NCBI GenBank assembly: GCA_965119685.1
Contig: OZ221971.1
Span: 1,674,001-1,738,000 of the forward strand
Source of the DNA: Merdibacter sp965119685
GTDB taxonomy: Bacteria > Bacillota_I > Bacilli_A > Erysipelotrichales > Erysipelotrichaceae
Length of the DNA stretch: 64,000 nucleotides
Direction of reading: 5' to 3'
Under the pieces are notes generated by a model. That model searched no databases. It was not told the DNA's origin and saw nothing but the letters and a program-made list of their open reading frames with translations. The position numbers and the translations under genes are program-made. Below are positions 1 through 8,800 of this stretch, piece by piece. Each line of letters begins with the position of its first letter. The stretch's first letter is position 1.

Positions 1-56
1 TTGGGGAGATGTGACAGGCCAGGCTGTGATCATCCGTTAAGCGAAGCAGTTTTGTA

Positions 57-809
57 TCAGCACGCTTCCTCTGTTTCTTCCTCTGCTTTTTCCCATAGGG
101 CGATCTGCTTTTGGTTATGCAGCATGTAGATGAAATTGCTCTTTGCCATCGGATAGTCGAGATATAGCTGCTGCAAGAGCTCCTTGATGTCCTGACGCTG
201 GGTAAAGCCATCGTTGGGACAGGTGCTCTTGACAAAGGGAATTTCGTTTCGCTGCTGGGCTTGGGCGATGTCGCTTTCATAGCAGTAGATGAGCGGGCGG
301 ATGAAAGTCGTGTCCGTACGGCTCATGTACATCTTCGGCAAAAAGGTGGCAATCTTGCCGCCGTGGATCATGTTGAGAAACAGCGTTTCCACCGCATCAT
401 TGCTGTGATGGCCGAAAGCGACCTTGGTACAGCCCAGCTCCTTTGCCGCCGTGATAACCGTCGCCTTTTTAAACTTGGAACAAAGCGAGCACTGCAAAGC
501 GCCGTCTTTGGTACGGTTGCGCTTGAGGATCTCATAAATCTGGGAGGGATAGTGGCGCAGCTCGATGCCCCAGTGCGCACAGAAGCGATTGGCCTCGCTG
601 AAATCCATGTCGGGAAAGCCCATCTCGATGTGGATGCCGATCACCCGAAAATGCTTATCCTTGAAGCGGGCATACATGTGCAGGGCGCATAAGAGCACCA
701 TGGAATCTTTGCCGCCGGAGACGCCGACACCGATCACATCGCCCTCTTCAATCAGACGGTAATCCCGATCTGCCCGGCGGATTTTACGCAGTACGCTCTG
801 TAAGTTCAT
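57..809 (-). CDS. ttcA: TtcA-family tRNA 2-thiocytidine synthetase
   Basis: Predicted PP-loop ATPase that adenylates and thiolates a cytidine of tRNA, probably C32, in the cytoplasm. The P-loop motif SGGKDS is at residues 31-36. A CxxC pair (C107, C110) and a third cysteine (C197) match the three cysteines that bind the catalytic iron-sulfur cluster in the TtcA family. The length of 250 residues is near normal for short Bacillota members. The start follows a strong AGGAGG-like ribosome binding site. It is transcribed away from truB, from its own promoter. TtuA-type thiouridine synthetases share the fold, but the cysteine spacing fits TtcA better. Confidence 0.85.
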   Translation of the reverse strand: MNLQSVLRKIRRADRDYRLIEEGDVIGVGVSGGKDSMVLLCALHMYARFKDKHFRVIGIHIEMGFPDMDFSEANRFCAHWGIELRHYPSQIYEILKRNRTKDGALQCSLCSKFKKATVITAAKELGCTKVAFGHHSNDAVETLFLNMIHGGKIATFLPKMYMSRTDTTFIRPLIYCYESDIAQAQQRNEIPFVKSTCPNDGFTQRQDIKELLQQLYLDYPMAKSNFIYMLHNQKQIALWEKAEEETEEAC

Positions 810-836
810 AGGGAGCCCTCCTTTTCACAGCTTTCT

Positions 837-865
837 ATTATAATAGCAGCGCTCAAAAAATACAA
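837..865 (-). promoter_or_regulatory. Promoter for ttcA
   Basis: Read on the minus strand, TTGTAT and TATAAT are separated by 17 bases, about 30 bases upstream of the ttcA start. This is a good SigA-type match. Confidence 0.6.
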
Positions 866-920
866 TCAATGTTGTAAAATGATGTGAATGTGCTAGGCGT
901 ACGCTAACAAAAGGGATTTT

Positions 921-930
921 ATGGTATAAT
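921..930 (+). promoter_or_regulatory. Extended -10 promoter for truB-ribF
   Basis: TGGTATAAT is an extended -10 element 18 bases upstream of the truB start codon. No clear -35 box is visible, as is common for extended -10 promoters. The implied leader is very short. Confidence 0.5.
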
Positions 931-948
931 AGGCGCGGTGATAGAAAC

Positions 949-1782
949 ATGGACGGAATATTATTGATCAACAAGGAAGCGGGCATGACCTCTCATGACG
1001 TCGTCGCCCGGCTGCGCCGCATTCTGCATGAGAAGAAGATCGGCCACAGCGGAACGCTGGACCCGCAGGCACAGGGGGTCTTGTTAGTGCTCATCGGCAA
1101 GGCATGTAAAATCCTTCCTTTTCTTCAAGATACGGATAAAGAATACATTGCAGCTTTGCAGCTGGGAAAGCGTACGGTCAGTGACGATATCTGGGGCGAG
1201 GTGATCGAAGAACGCGCGATTACGCCGATAGATGATTTTGCCAAGCTGTGTGAAAGCTTTGTCGGGGAACAGACACAAATGCCGCCGTTGGTTTCCAGCG
1301 TGAAGGTCAACGGGCGTAAGCTGTATGAGTATGCGCGCCGCCAGCAGGCGGTCGAGGTGCCCGCACGGCAGGTGCAGATTTATGAAATCGAGGTGCTCGA
1401 TGCAGCGAAGCTGCGTTTTCGCGTCGCTTGCAGCAGCGGTACCTATGTGCGTTCGCTGTGCCGCGACATGGCGGAAAAAAGCGGAAATCTAGGCTGTATG
1501 TCATCCTTGATCCGCACGCGGGTCGGCCGTTTTGACCTCTCGCAGTGCGTTACGTTAGCACAGGTGGAGGCAGGGGCGTATACCTTACATAAAGCAGATG
1601 AGCTGCTCACACACATCCCGGTTGTTGACTATGCGCCCGTCATTGACATCTACAATGGCAAGAGTGTGCATATCGCCAATGAACATTCCCCGCTCGTCCG
1701 CATACAGGACCGGGGAGAGACGATCGCCGTTTACCGACACAGTCACAACGACGTCTATCGCTGTGTGCGCGGGCTTTGGTAG
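949..1782 (+). CDS. truB: tRNA pseudouridine-55 synthase
   Basis: Converts U55 of the T-loop of elongator tRNAs to pseudouridine. The N-terminal motif IGHSGTLDPQAQGVL contains the catalytic aspartate D38, and the KxYEYAR segment typical of TruB follows near residue 120. The 277 residues suggest the short bacterial form with little C-terminal extension. It is first in a rightward group with ribF and the RelA/SpoT-like gene. The truB-ribF order is also found in Bacillus, which supports both calls. Confidence 0.95.
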   Translation: MDGILLINKEAGMTSHDVVARLRRILHEKKIGHSGTLDPQAQGVLLVLIGKACKILPFLQDTDKEYIAALQLGKRTVSDDIWGEVIEERAITPIDDFAKLCESFVGEQTQMPPLVSSVKVNGRKLYEYARRQQAVEVPARQVQIYEIEVLDAAKLRFRVACSSGTYVRSLCRDMAEKSGNLGCMSSLIRTRVGRFDLSQCVTLAQVEAGAYTLHKADELLTHIPVVDYAPVIDIYNGKSVHIANEHSPLVRIQDRGETIAVYRHSHNDVYRCVRGLW

Positions 1783-1791
1783 GTGAGTGTT

Positions 1792-2739
1792 ATGGAAATC
1801 ATTCAGGTTGCTTTAAACGATCCGCCGCGCTCTTTGTGTCCGCTCACCGCCTGCATCGGCTATTTTGACGGCTTGCATCTGGGACATCAGGAGTTAGTGA
1901 AAGCCGTGGTGGCAGACAGCAAGAAACAGGGAAGCATCCCCGCGCTGATCACCTTTGATCCCGATCCTTGGGTTACCTTGCGCGGTATGGACGAAGTGCC
2001 TCATCTCACCTCGATGCGCGATCGCGCAGACATCGCAGAGGCAATGGGGATTGAACGCTTCCTCGTCTTGAATTTCACAAAAGAGATGGCGGCGTTAGAT
2101 ACGGAGCAGTTTCATGAGCTGCTATGGCAGATCGGAGTTACCAAGCTCGTCTGCGGCTATGACTTTCACTACGGACGCTATGGCAAGGGCAGCGTGGATA
2201 CGCTGCGCGCTCAGTCGCGCTTTGCGCTGGAGGTCATTGAACCGATCACCTGCAAAGGGGTGCGGATTTCCTCCAGCCGTATTGAACAGCTTGTCAGCGA
2301 GGGCGATGTGGCACAGGCGGCAAAGCTGTTAGGACGCTACTACTTCCTGCGCGGCAAGGTGGCGCAAGGCTATCGCCGGGGAACGACGATGCATTTTCCC
2401 ACCGCCAATCTGGCGATGAGCGATCATTATCTGCTGCCAAAAAGCGGCGTCTATGCCGGTATCGCAAAGGTGAGAGAGAAACGCTATCCGGCGATGATCA
2501 ACGTCGGCAACAACCCGACCTTTCAAAACGAACAGATGACGATCGAAGCGCATCTCTTTGATTTTAACGAGATGATCTACGGCGAACACATCACTTTTTA
2601 TTTCATCGCCTACATCCGCGGCGAGCGTCGTTTCGCATCCGGAGAAGATCTGATCTGGCAGCTCAAAAGTGATCAGGAGCACATACAGGCGCTGTTTGAA
2701 CAGCATCCCGGCTGGAAGGAGGAATCGCTTTGCGTTTAA
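1792..2739 (+). CDS. ribF: Bifunctional riboflavin kinase / FAD synthetase
   Basis: Makes FMN from riboflavin and then FAD. The N-terminal nucleotidyltransferase domain has GYFDGLHLGH at residues 23-32 and an SSSRIEQLV segment near residue 165. The C-terminal flavokinase domain carries the GTTMHFPTANL motif and the INVGNNPTF segment. The ATG at 1792 is preferred to the GTG at 1783, because AGGTGA lies five bases before the ATG and overlaps the truB stop. The 3' end overlaps the next gene by 10 bases, so the two are probably translationally coupled. Confidence 0.95.
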   Translation: MEIIQVALNDPPRSLCPLTACIGYFDGLHLGHQELVKAVVADSKKQGSIPALITFDPDPWVTLRGMDEVPHLTSMRDRADIAEAMGIERFLVLNFTKEMAALDTEQFHELLWQIGVTKLVCGYDFHYGRYGKGSVDTLRAQSRFALEVIEPITCKGVRISSSRIEQLVSEGDVAQAAKLLGRYYFLRGKVAQGYRRGTTMHFPTANLAMSDHYLLPKSGVYAGIAKVREKRYPAMINVGNNPTFQNEQMTIEAHLFDFNEMIYGEHITFYFIAYIRGERRFASGEDLIWQLKSDQEHIQALFEQHPGWKEESLCV

Positions 2740-4100
2740 AGGTATTTGATATCATCGACGACACCTTGGCACTGTTAGAAAAGAATCAGCGCAGCTATGA
2801 GGAATGTCTGCGCAGCGTGAGAAAAACGCTGCATGCGCTGTTAGGAGAGCATAACGAGATGGTGGTGGACATCCGCGGGCGCATCAAGACAAAGGAGAGC
2901 CTGCGGGAGAAGATCATCCGCAACCGCTTTTACATCGAACGCGACAACGCACAGGACATCCTGCAAAATCTCAGCGATCTCATCGGCGTCAGCATCGAAT
3001 GCCGTTTCATCCACGAGGAGTTTCTGCTATTGCAGCAGCTGCGTGAGGCGCTGTTAGTCAAAGATGAGGAAGGGCTTTTTTACCACGAGGACTATCCCGC
3101 TTTGCGCTTTGACATTCACTCCAAACAGCCGCAGATTCAAAAAAACGGCTTTTCGATCTACCGCGTGGACGGCTGCTATGTGCATGAGGGCATGCGCGTC
3201 AGCGTCGAATTGCAGATCAAGTCGCTGGTCAATACTTTCTGGAGTGAAATCGAGCACAAGCTCGTCTATAAAAACAGCAACTACTACGTCTATGACGATT
3301 TTATGAAAGAGCTGCTCGCTTCGCTGAAGGCGTCGCTGACCATCGTCGACCGCCAGATGAGCATCCTCTTCAATCAGATGCAGGATAACTCGCAAAACAA
3401 TCTCAAGGTTACGCAAAGCAGCTTTGAAAGCCTGATCACCAAGGGGATCAACGACATCTTTGCGATGAAGCTGCTGGATTCGGTCGGCTTTACGATGAAT
3501 ATCAAAAACACCTCAACCATCTTGGGTCATTACATCTTCTTAAACGATCTGCAAAACAGCCGCAGCGACAACGACCGCATCGGCGCACTGTTTCACACTT
3601 TCCGCAAGCTCAACTCCATAGAGATCGATTTTACCGATGAAATCGTCATGGAGGCGCAGGTGGAGAGCGACGATTGTTTCGTGCAGACCTTGGGCAGCTA
3701 TCTGATCTCGATCATCAACAGCGATTATGACTGGTATGTCTTTTTCCGCATGCTGTTTGCGATCGAGCCGGATAACAACATCAACGATTTTTTGATGTTT
3801 TTGAAAGTCATCAAAAATTATCTGGTCGATGACTATTGGCTTAATACCAGCTTTGTGAAGCTGTCGATGAGCGAGGCGGACATCCTGCATCGCGAATGCA
3901 TGCAGATGTTAGCCGACGCCTTGGTGGACATCGGAACGATTCACATCCTGCACGACGATAAGATGAAACAGATCAACCGCGCCTTTGTGCTCTTTGTCGA
4001 GGAGCTCGAGCAGCGAACGATCTCCTACCGCGATTTCATGCAGTATCGCGACGCTTATCGCCAGGAGTGGTTTGAACGGATGCGCGCGATCTTTCACTGA
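2730..4100 (+). CDS. RelA/SpoT-domain protein with C-terminal helical extension
   Basis: About the first 220 residues resemble the (p)ppGpp synthetase domain. A basic segment (RIKTKESLREKII) corresponds to the ATP-binding loop, DLIGVSIECRF corresponds to the metal-binding D-x-x-G-x-R strand, and VELQIKS followed by WSEIEHKLVYK corresponds to the ExQxRT and W-x-E-x-EH motifs. The arginine after G is replaced by serine, and the GYxSxH motif is only partly kept (NGFSIYR). The remaining 230 residues look all-helical and match no domain I know. There is no HD hydrolase, TGS or ACT domain. The start is TTG with GGAAGGAGG upstream. It may be an alarmone synthetase or a degenerate nucleotide-binding protein. 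Confidence 0.65.
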   Translation: MRLKVFDIIDDTLALLEKNQRSYEECLRSVRKTLHALLGEHNEMVVDIRGRIKTKESLREKIIRNRFYIERDNAQDILQNLSDLIGVSIECRFIHEEFLLLQQLREALLVKDEEGLFYHEDYPALRFDIHSKQPQIQKNGFSIYRVDGCYVHEGMRVSVELQIKSLVNTFWSEIEHKLVYKNSNYYVYDDFMKELLASLKASLTIVDRQMSILFNQMQDNSQNNLKVTQSSFESLITKGINDIFAMKLLDSVGFTMNIKNTSTILGHYIFLNDLQNSRSDNDRIGALFHTFRKLNSIEIDFTDEIVMEAQVESDDCFVQTLGSYLISIINSDYDWYVFFRMLFAIEPDNNINDFLMFLKVIKNYLVDDYWLNTSFVKLSMSEADILHRECMQMLADALVDIGTIHILHDDKMKQINRAFVLFVEELEQRTISYRDFMQYRDAYRQEWFERMRAIFH

Positions 4101-4204
4101 TGCGCCCTTGCCGATTGTTTCACGATAAAAAGCGATGTAGTGAGAAAAAAGGAATAGCGCGCCCGGCTTGTTCATAGGATACAATAGCAGAGGAGGGAAT
4201 CTCT

Positions 4205-4705
4205 ATGAATAAGCAGGCATTAGCCTTTCTCACGTTATTTTCACTGATTTTGATGCTTTCCGTCTACTATGTGACATTACCAAACGATGTGACGGCCGTC
4301 GTCAGCGAAAACAGCGGTGAACCGGCCGAAAAACAACAGGATACATCACAGACGCAGGGGGAAGAAGAACTTGCTAAGCTGCAAGATACGATTACGCAGG
4401 GACTGAATGAAAAGCTCAATGAAGCCAAGGCGGTCGTGGCGGACGCTCAAAGCAGCGAGGAAGAGAAGAAAGATGCGCTGAATACGATCGAGGAGCTGGA
4501 GCAGGTACAGCAGCAGCAACAGCAAATACAGGCGAAGCTCAAAGAGCTGGGCTATGAAAGCGCGGTGGAGATCAGCGATGGCACCTGCCGCATCACCCTG
4601 TATGATGTCGAGGAGAGCGAGGATGCCGTCCATCAGGCGATGAATGCCGCCTATGGCGTGGCAAAAGACAATTATTTGCTGGAAGTGACTTTCAAAACTT
4701 CCTGA
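4205..4705 (+). CDS. spoIIIAH: SpoIIIAH-like sporulation protein
   Basis: Related to the mother-cell membrane protein SpoIIIAH, which pairs with forespore SpoIIQ to form a channel across the two membranes. There is one N-terminal transmembrane segment (about residues 7-24), an acidic and glutamine-rich coiled stretch (residues 40-115) and a C-terminal ring-building-like domain. At 166 residues it is shorter than the roughly 218 of B. subtilis. Its position just before the Asp23 gene and nusB matches the B. subtilis order. The other spoIIIA genes are not beside it. The start follows GAGGAGGGAA. Confidence 0.75.
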   Translation: MNKQALAFLTLFSLILMLSVYYVTLPNDVTAVVSENSGEPAEKQQDTSQTQGEEELAKLQDTITQGLNEKLNEAKAVVADAQSSEEEKKDALNTIEELEQVQQQQQQIQAKLKELGYESAVEISDGTCRITLYDVEESEDAVHQAMNAAYGVAKDNYLLEVTFKTS

Positions 4706-4709
4706 TGTT

Positions 4710-4718
4710 TGATATAAT
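4710..4718 (+). promoter_or_regulatory. Extended -10 promoter before asp23
   Basis: TGATATAAT overlaps the end of spoIIIAH and lies 19 bases before the Asp23-family start. It would uncouple vegetative expression of the downstream gene from the sporulation gene. Confidence 0.4.
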
Positions 4719-4737
4719 GGAGTCAGAAGGTGATAAC

Positions 4738-5067
4738 ATGGCTCAAGATTATATCGTGATTGGCTCGCAGAAGGAGCTCGGCGTCGTTGCGCTGAACAAA
4801 TCCGTATTTACGACGATTGCCAAGATTGCGGTGGATGAAGAGGACTCCATCGTGCTCTCGGAAAATGCCGGTTTGTTTAAATATCCGATCAGCTGCAAGC
4901 TGGTGGACAACAAAATGGTATTGACCATTGAGGTAAAAGTAAAATATACGGTCAACGTTAGTGATGCCTGCAGCAAACTGCAGAAAAAGATCTTTGAAAG
5001 CATATCGCACATGAGTGAATACACGCCGGAGAAAATTGACATCCGGGTGGTCGGCTTCGTCTTTTAA
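4738..5067 (+). CDS. Asp23/Gls24 family protein (YqhY type)
   Basis: A 109-residue Asp23/Gls24-family protein. In B. subtilis the counterpart YqhY lies between accBC and nusB and is linked to control of fatty-acid synthesis; its molecular role is unsettled. The sequence shows the alternating beta strands and the VKVKYTVNV core of the family, and no transmembrane segment. The ATG at 4738 has AAGGTG six bases upstream and is preferred to the ATG at 4705. A strong terminator follows at once, so it may be a single-gene transcript. The accBC genes usually next to it are absent here. Confidence 0.8.
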   Translation: MAQDYIVIGSQKELGVVALNKSVFTTIAKIAVDEEDSIVLSENAGLFKYPISCKLVDNKMVLTIEVKVKYTVNVSDACSKLQKKIFESISHMSEYTPEKIDIRVVGFVF

Positions 5068-5091
5068 GAAATCCTAACGGATTTCTTTTTT
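5067..5091 (+). terminator. Intrinsic terminator after asp23
   Basis: A perfect eight-base stem (AGAAATCC / GGATTTCT) with a TAAC loop is followed by a run of T, starting at the stop codon. Confidence 0.85.
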
Positions 5092-5110
5092 ACTATCGGG
5101 GAGGAATCGT

Positions 5111-6046
5111 ATGGCGGTTACACTGGATGACTGTCTGGTCGTCGGCATCTCATCGAGAGCGCTGTTTGATCTTGACAGGGAAAATGAGATATTTGAGACA
5201 CAGGGCTTGGCGGCGTATCGCGCTTATCAGATCGAGCATGAGGAAGAGGTGCTGGCGCCGGGCAGCGGGTTTGCGTTAGTGAAGGCTTTGCTGGGGCTTA
5301 ACGCGCTTGCTTCCTCGCGTTTGGTGGAGGTGTTGATCCTCTCGCGCAACGGTGCAGAGACCTCGCTGCGCATCTTTCATTCGATTGAGCATTATGGCTT
5401 GGATATTACCCGGGCAGTGCTCAGCGGCGGGGAGAGCTTGGCCAACTATCTGGAGGCGTTTGGCGTCGATCTGTTTTTATCGGCGGACGAGGGGGATGTG
5501 CAGGCGGCGATCGATGCCGGATTTGCGGCGGGCATCATTTATCCGCATTCGCCCTATCCCTTTGAGCAGCCGGATCAGATCCGCATCGCATTCGATGGGG
5601 ATGCGGTGCTGTTCTCGGATGAATCAGAGCGCATTTACAAGGAACAGGGGCTGCAGGCGTTTGCGGAATATGAGCGCATCAACGCCAAAAAGCCGCTGCC
5701 GAAGGGTCCCTTCGCCAATCTGTTAAAAACGCTTTCCCGCTTGCAGGAGAGCTTTCCGCCGGATCAGGTGCCGATTCGCACCGCGTTGGTGACCGCACGC
5801 AACGCCCCGGCGCAGGAGCGTGTGATCCGAACGCTGCGGGCGTGGAACGTAAGGATCGACGAAGCCTTCTTCTTAGGCGGCATTTCGAAGAAAGACGTCT
5901 TGGAGAAATTCGGTGCGCACATCTTCTTTGACGATCAGGATGTGCATGCCGCAGGCGCCAGCACGGTCGTGCCCAGCGCCCGCGTGCCCTATAAGAGTGA
6001 ACATGTACAAACAGGAGGAAACAGTGATGGAAATGAACCGGCATAA
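5111..6046 (+). CDS. Cytosolic 5'-nucleotidase-like protein (NT5C1 family)
   Basis: Resembles the cN-I-type 5'-nucleotidases, HAD-fold enzymes that dephosphorylate nucleoside monophosphates. Recognisable segments are GISSRALFDLD near the N terminus, a long insertion with HSPYP, IAFDGDAVLFSDESE around residues 158-173 and FLGGISK with FFDDQ near the C terminus. IAFDGDAVLF supplies the HAD-type DxD. The ribosome binding site is GGGGAGG. The gene is an insertion in the otherwise B. subtilis-like block between the Asp23 gene and nusB. Its end overlaps nusB by 20 bases. Substrate preference cannot be read from the sequence. Confidence 0.8.
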   Translation: MAVTLDDCLVVGISSRALFDLDRENEIFETQGLAAYRAYQIEHEEEVLAPGSGFALVKALLGLNALASSRLVEVLILSRNGAETSLRIFHSIEHYGLDITRAVLSGGESLANYLEAFGVDLFLSADEGDVQAAIDAGFAAGIIYPHSPYPFEQPDQIRIAFDGDAVLFSDESERIYKEQGLQAFAEYERINAKKPLPKGPFANLLKTLSRLQESFPPDQVPIRTALVTARNAPAQERVIRTLRAWNVRIDEAFFLGGISKKDVLEKFGAHIFFDDQDVHAAGASTVVPSARVPYKSEHVQTGGNSDGNEPA

Positions 6047-6407
6047 GATGCGAGAGGTGGCGATGACCGCACTCTATCAGCATTTGCTGTTAGGAAAAGA
6101 TATTCGCGAATGTGTCTATGAGGGATGTGACACCAACGAGATCGATCCCTTTCTCTATACGATCACCATGGATACCATTCGCTATAAGGATGCCTATATC
6201 GAAAAGATCAGTGAGCGGCTTACCAGCGAATGGAGCTTTGAGCGTTTAGGTTACATAGAGCAGGCGATTCTGTTGATGGCGTGCTGCGAGATCGATTTGG
6301 AAATCGTACCCAAGGCGATCGTCATCGACGAGGCGGTCAATTTGGCCAAGAAATACTGCGGTGAGGATGCCTACAAGCTGATCAACGGCGTATTGGATCA
6401 GATGTAA
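6027..6407 (+). CDS. nusB: Transcription antitermination factor NusB
   Basis: An all-helical RNA-binding protein that joins NusE/S10, NusA and NusG on boxA sequences to allow complete transcription of rRNA operons. The 126 residues begin with the family pattern HKMREVAMTALYQ and end with the conserved VIDEAVNLAKKY segment. The ATG at 6027 is chosen because AGGAGG lies eight bases upstream. It overlaps the end of the nucleotidase gene and is followed directly by xseA, as in Bacillus apart from the missing folD. Confidence 0.93.
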   Translation: MEMNRHKMREVAMTALYQHLLLGKDIRECVYEGCDTNEIDPFLYTITMDTIRYKDAYIEKISERLTSEWSFERLGYIEQAILLMACCEIDLEIVPKAIVIDEAVNLAKKYCGEDAYKLINGVLDQM

Positions 6408-6408
6408 A

Positions 6409-7782
6409 ATGCAACAGACGATCTATCCGATCAGCAGCATCGTCGCTTACATCAAGAGCACGCTCGATCAAAACCCATATCTCAACGGCATCCTGATACA
6501 GGGGGAGGTTTCCAACCTGAAAAAGCATCGCAGCGGGCATTGGTATTTTACGCTCAAGGATGCGCAGGCGCGTCTTTCCTGTGTCATGTTTGCCGCCTAT
6601 GCCGCCCGCTGTCAGGCAAATGTGCACGATGGCAGCAAGGTCATCGTCAAGGGCTCTGTTTCGATGTATGAGCCCCAAGGCAGCGTGCAGTGCTATGTGA
6701 GCGCCATTCAAGAGGACGGTTTGGGTGATCTGTATTTACGCTATGAGGAGCTGAAGAAGAAGCTGTTTGCGCAAGGGCTGTTTGCCGATGCGCACAAGCA
6801 GGCCATTCCCGCCTATGCCAGCGATATCGGCATCATCTCCGCAAAAGAGGGGGCAGCCTTGCAGGATGTGCTCACCACGATACAAAAGCGCTGGCCGTTC
6901 GCAAATTTGACACTGTATCCCGCTTATGTACAGGGGGCACAGGCGAGCTCCTCGCTCATTCAAGCGCTGCAAAAGGCTGATTCCATGCATCACGATTGCC
7001 TGCTGTTGGTGCGTGGGGGCGGCAGCATCGAGGATCTTTGGGGATTCAACAGCGAAGCGCTGGTGCATTGTATCTATGCGCTGCAAACGCCGATCATCAG
7101 CGGGGTCGGACATGAGAGCGATACGACTTTGGTCGATTATGTCTGCGATGTCCGTGCGCCTACGCCCACCGGCGCCGCCCAGCGGGCGACCAGCGATTAT
7201 CAGGAGGTTCTCGCACAGTTAGCCAAGAGCCGTCAGCTGTTAGCCGAGCGGATGGCGCGGCGATTGCAGCAGGCGCACAGCGCGCTCTCTCAGCGGGCGC
7301 GCAGCAGATATCTGCTCGATCCTCTTTATTACATCAAGGATCGTCAAATGCGGGTGGCGATGGCACAGGCACAGCTGGAGCGCATCGGCGAAGCGTTTTT
7401 GGAAAAGCGCCGGCAAAACGTTTTTCAGCGCGATCGCCTATATGCGGCGTGCCGGCGGCAGCTGCTGCAGCAACAGCAGCGCATGGCACACAAGCATAAA
7501 CAGTTAACAAACACATTGCAGCATTATGCGAAAACAAAACGGGAGGCGTTTGGTAAACGGGTGACGCTGTTAGACGCGTACAGTCCTTTGGCGATCTTAC
7601 AGCGTGGCTATACGCTTGTCGAGCAAGAGGGACAGCTGGTGAAAAGCGCCCGGTCGCTGACAGCGCAAAGCGAGGTTACGATTCGCTTCCACGATGGGCG
7701 CTGGCGGGCAGTGCTGAAAGAAAAGGAGGAGCACCATGGCGAAGAAAGTGACGTTTCAGCAGTCGATGGAACGGCTGGATGA
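6409..7782 (+). CDS. xseA: Exodeoxyribonuclease VII large subunit
   Basis: Catalytic subunit of the single-strand-specific exonuclease that degrades DNA to acid-soluble oligonucleotides. The N-terminal OB-fold (about residues 1-100) contains GEVSNLKKHRSGHWYFTLKD. The catalytic core follows, with VRGGGSIEDLWGFN and GHESDTTLVDYVCDVRAPTPTGAA, both typical of the family. A long coiled coil (about residues 265-400) is where the small subunits bind. The normal length is 450 residues. It starts one base after the nusB stop and overlaps xseB by 47 bases. Confidence 0.95.
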   Translation: MQQTIYPISSIVAYIKSTLDQNPYLNGILIQGEVSNLKKHRSGHWYFTLKDAQARLSCVMFAAYAARCQANVHDGSKVIVKGSVSMYEPQGSVQCYVSAIQEDGLGDLYLRYEELKKKLFAQGLFADAHKQAIPAYASDIGIISAKEGAALQDVLTTIQKRWPFANLTLYPAYVQGAQASSSLIQALQKADSMHHDCLLLVRGGGSIEDLWGFNSEALVHCIYALQTPIISGVGHESDTTLVDYVCDVRAPTPTGAAQRATSDYQEVLAQLAKSRQLLAERMARRLQQAHSALSQRARSRYLLDPLYYIKDRQMRVAMAQAQLERIGEAFLEKRRQNVFQRDRLYAACRRQLLQQQQRMAHKHKQLTNTLQHYAKTKREAFGKRVTLLDAYSPLAILQRGYTLVEQEGQLVKSARSLTAQSEVTIRFHDGRWRAVLKEKEEHHGEESDVSAVDGTAG

Positions 7783-7957
7783 GATTATAGAAGCCCTCGA
7801 TCACAATGAGATCGAGCTGGAGGATGCGATTCATTTGTTTGAGGAGGGATTGCATCTGGTGAAAAACTGCGACGCGCAGCTCAAGCAGTTCGAACAGCGG
7901 ATGAATGTGCTGTTAGCGAAAGAGGATGAGGAGGAAGCGGACAATGCAGAGGTTTGA
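7736..7957 (+). CDS. xseB: Exodeoxyribonuclease VII small subunit
   Basis: A 73-residue helical protein with the family pattern FQQSMERLDEIIEALDHNEIELEDAI. It binds along the coiled coil of XseA. It starts inside xseA after AAGGAGG and ends inside ispA, so three genes are tightly coupled. The acidic C-terminal tail is usual. Confidence 0.93.
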   Translation: MAKKVTFQQSMERLDEIIEALDHNEIELEDAIHLFEEGLHLVKNCDAQLKQFEQRMNVLLAKEDEEEADNAEV

Positions 7958-8783
7958 GCAATACCTGAAACAGCTGCAAGCGGGCTATCCTGCCTCTAAA
8001 ACGCGGGATGCCATGTTTTACTCGCTGTTAGCCGGCGGCAAGCGGGTACGGCCGCGTCTGCTGTTTGAAGTGCTGAAGGGCTATGGCGTCGATGTAACGC
8101 TGGGCTATCCCTGCGCTGCCGCCATCGAGATGATTCACACCTATTCACTCATTCACGATGATTTGCCGGCGATGGATGACGATACGCTGCGCCGGGGCAT
8201 GCCGACTTGTCATATCGCTTTTGACGAGGCGACGGCGATCTTAGCCGGAGACGCGCTGCTCAACGAGGCGTTTGGCGTCGCTTTGCAAAGCGCATGCACA
8301 CCACAGGTCAAGGTGGAGCTCATTAACGAATTGAGCGCGTATGCCGGCATCAGAGGAATGATTTTGGGGCAGACGCTCGATATTGCGGCAGAGGGCGTTC
8401 AAACGCTCACGGTCGATGCGCTTGAGGAAATTCATCGTTACAAGACCGGCTGTCTGTTAACGCTGCCGTTGGTCTGCGGCGCTTGGTTAGGGGAGCATTC
8501 AGAGGATATAGACGCTTTAAAGGGCATCGGTGAGCGCATCGGCCTCTCCTTTCAGATTCAAGACGATGTCATGGATGTCGAAATGACGATGGAACAGTTG
8601 GGGAAATCGACCAGCGACGAAAAAAATCACAAGATGACCTATGCCCGGTTGTTAGGGGTCGAGGAGGCGCGCCGTTTGGCACAGCGCTATTATGAGGAAG
8701 CGATGTCACTCATCACCACGCTGCATGGGGAGATGAACGGGCTGCTTTCCTTCCTGCAAGAGCTAAAGGAGCGCAGCTGTTAG
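7944..8783 (+). CDS. ispA: Farnesyl / geranyl diphosphate synthase
   Basis: Condenses isopentenyl diphosphate with allylic diphosphates, supplying farnesyl diphosphate for undecaprenyl phosphate and quinone-type lipids. The first aspartate-rich motif is DDLPAMDDD (about residues 72-80), the second is QIQDDVMDV (about residues 205-213), and GGKRVRPRL binds the diphosphate. Two residues between the aspartate pairs in the first motif indicate the bacterial short-chain type. The ATG at 7944 follows GAGGAGGAAGCGG. The neighbouring dxs supplies the same pathway. Confidence 0.93.
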   Translation: MQRFEQYLKQLQAGYPASKTRDAMFYSLLAGGKRVRPRLLFEVLKGYGVDVTLGYPCAAAIEMIHTYSLIHDDLPAMDDDTLRRGMPTCHIAFDEATAILAGDALLNEAFGVALQSACTPQVKVELINELSAYAGIRGMILGQTLDIAAEGVQTLTVDALEEIHRYKTGCLLTLPLVCGAWLGEHSEDIDALKGIGERIGLSFQIQDDVMDVEMTMEQLGKSTSDEKNHKMTYARLLGVEEARRLAQRYYEEAMSLITTLHGEMNGLLSFLQELKERSC

Positions 8784-8800
8784 AGAAGGAGTGTGGAAGC

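Noticed and set aside
261..692. Open frame of 143 codons opposite ttcA
   Set aside because: It lies wholly on the reverse strand of a gene with clear catalytic motifs, has no ribosome binding site and resembles no family.
2329..2706. Open frame opposite ribF
   Set aside because: A shadow of ribF codon use; no ribosome binding site or recognisable domain.
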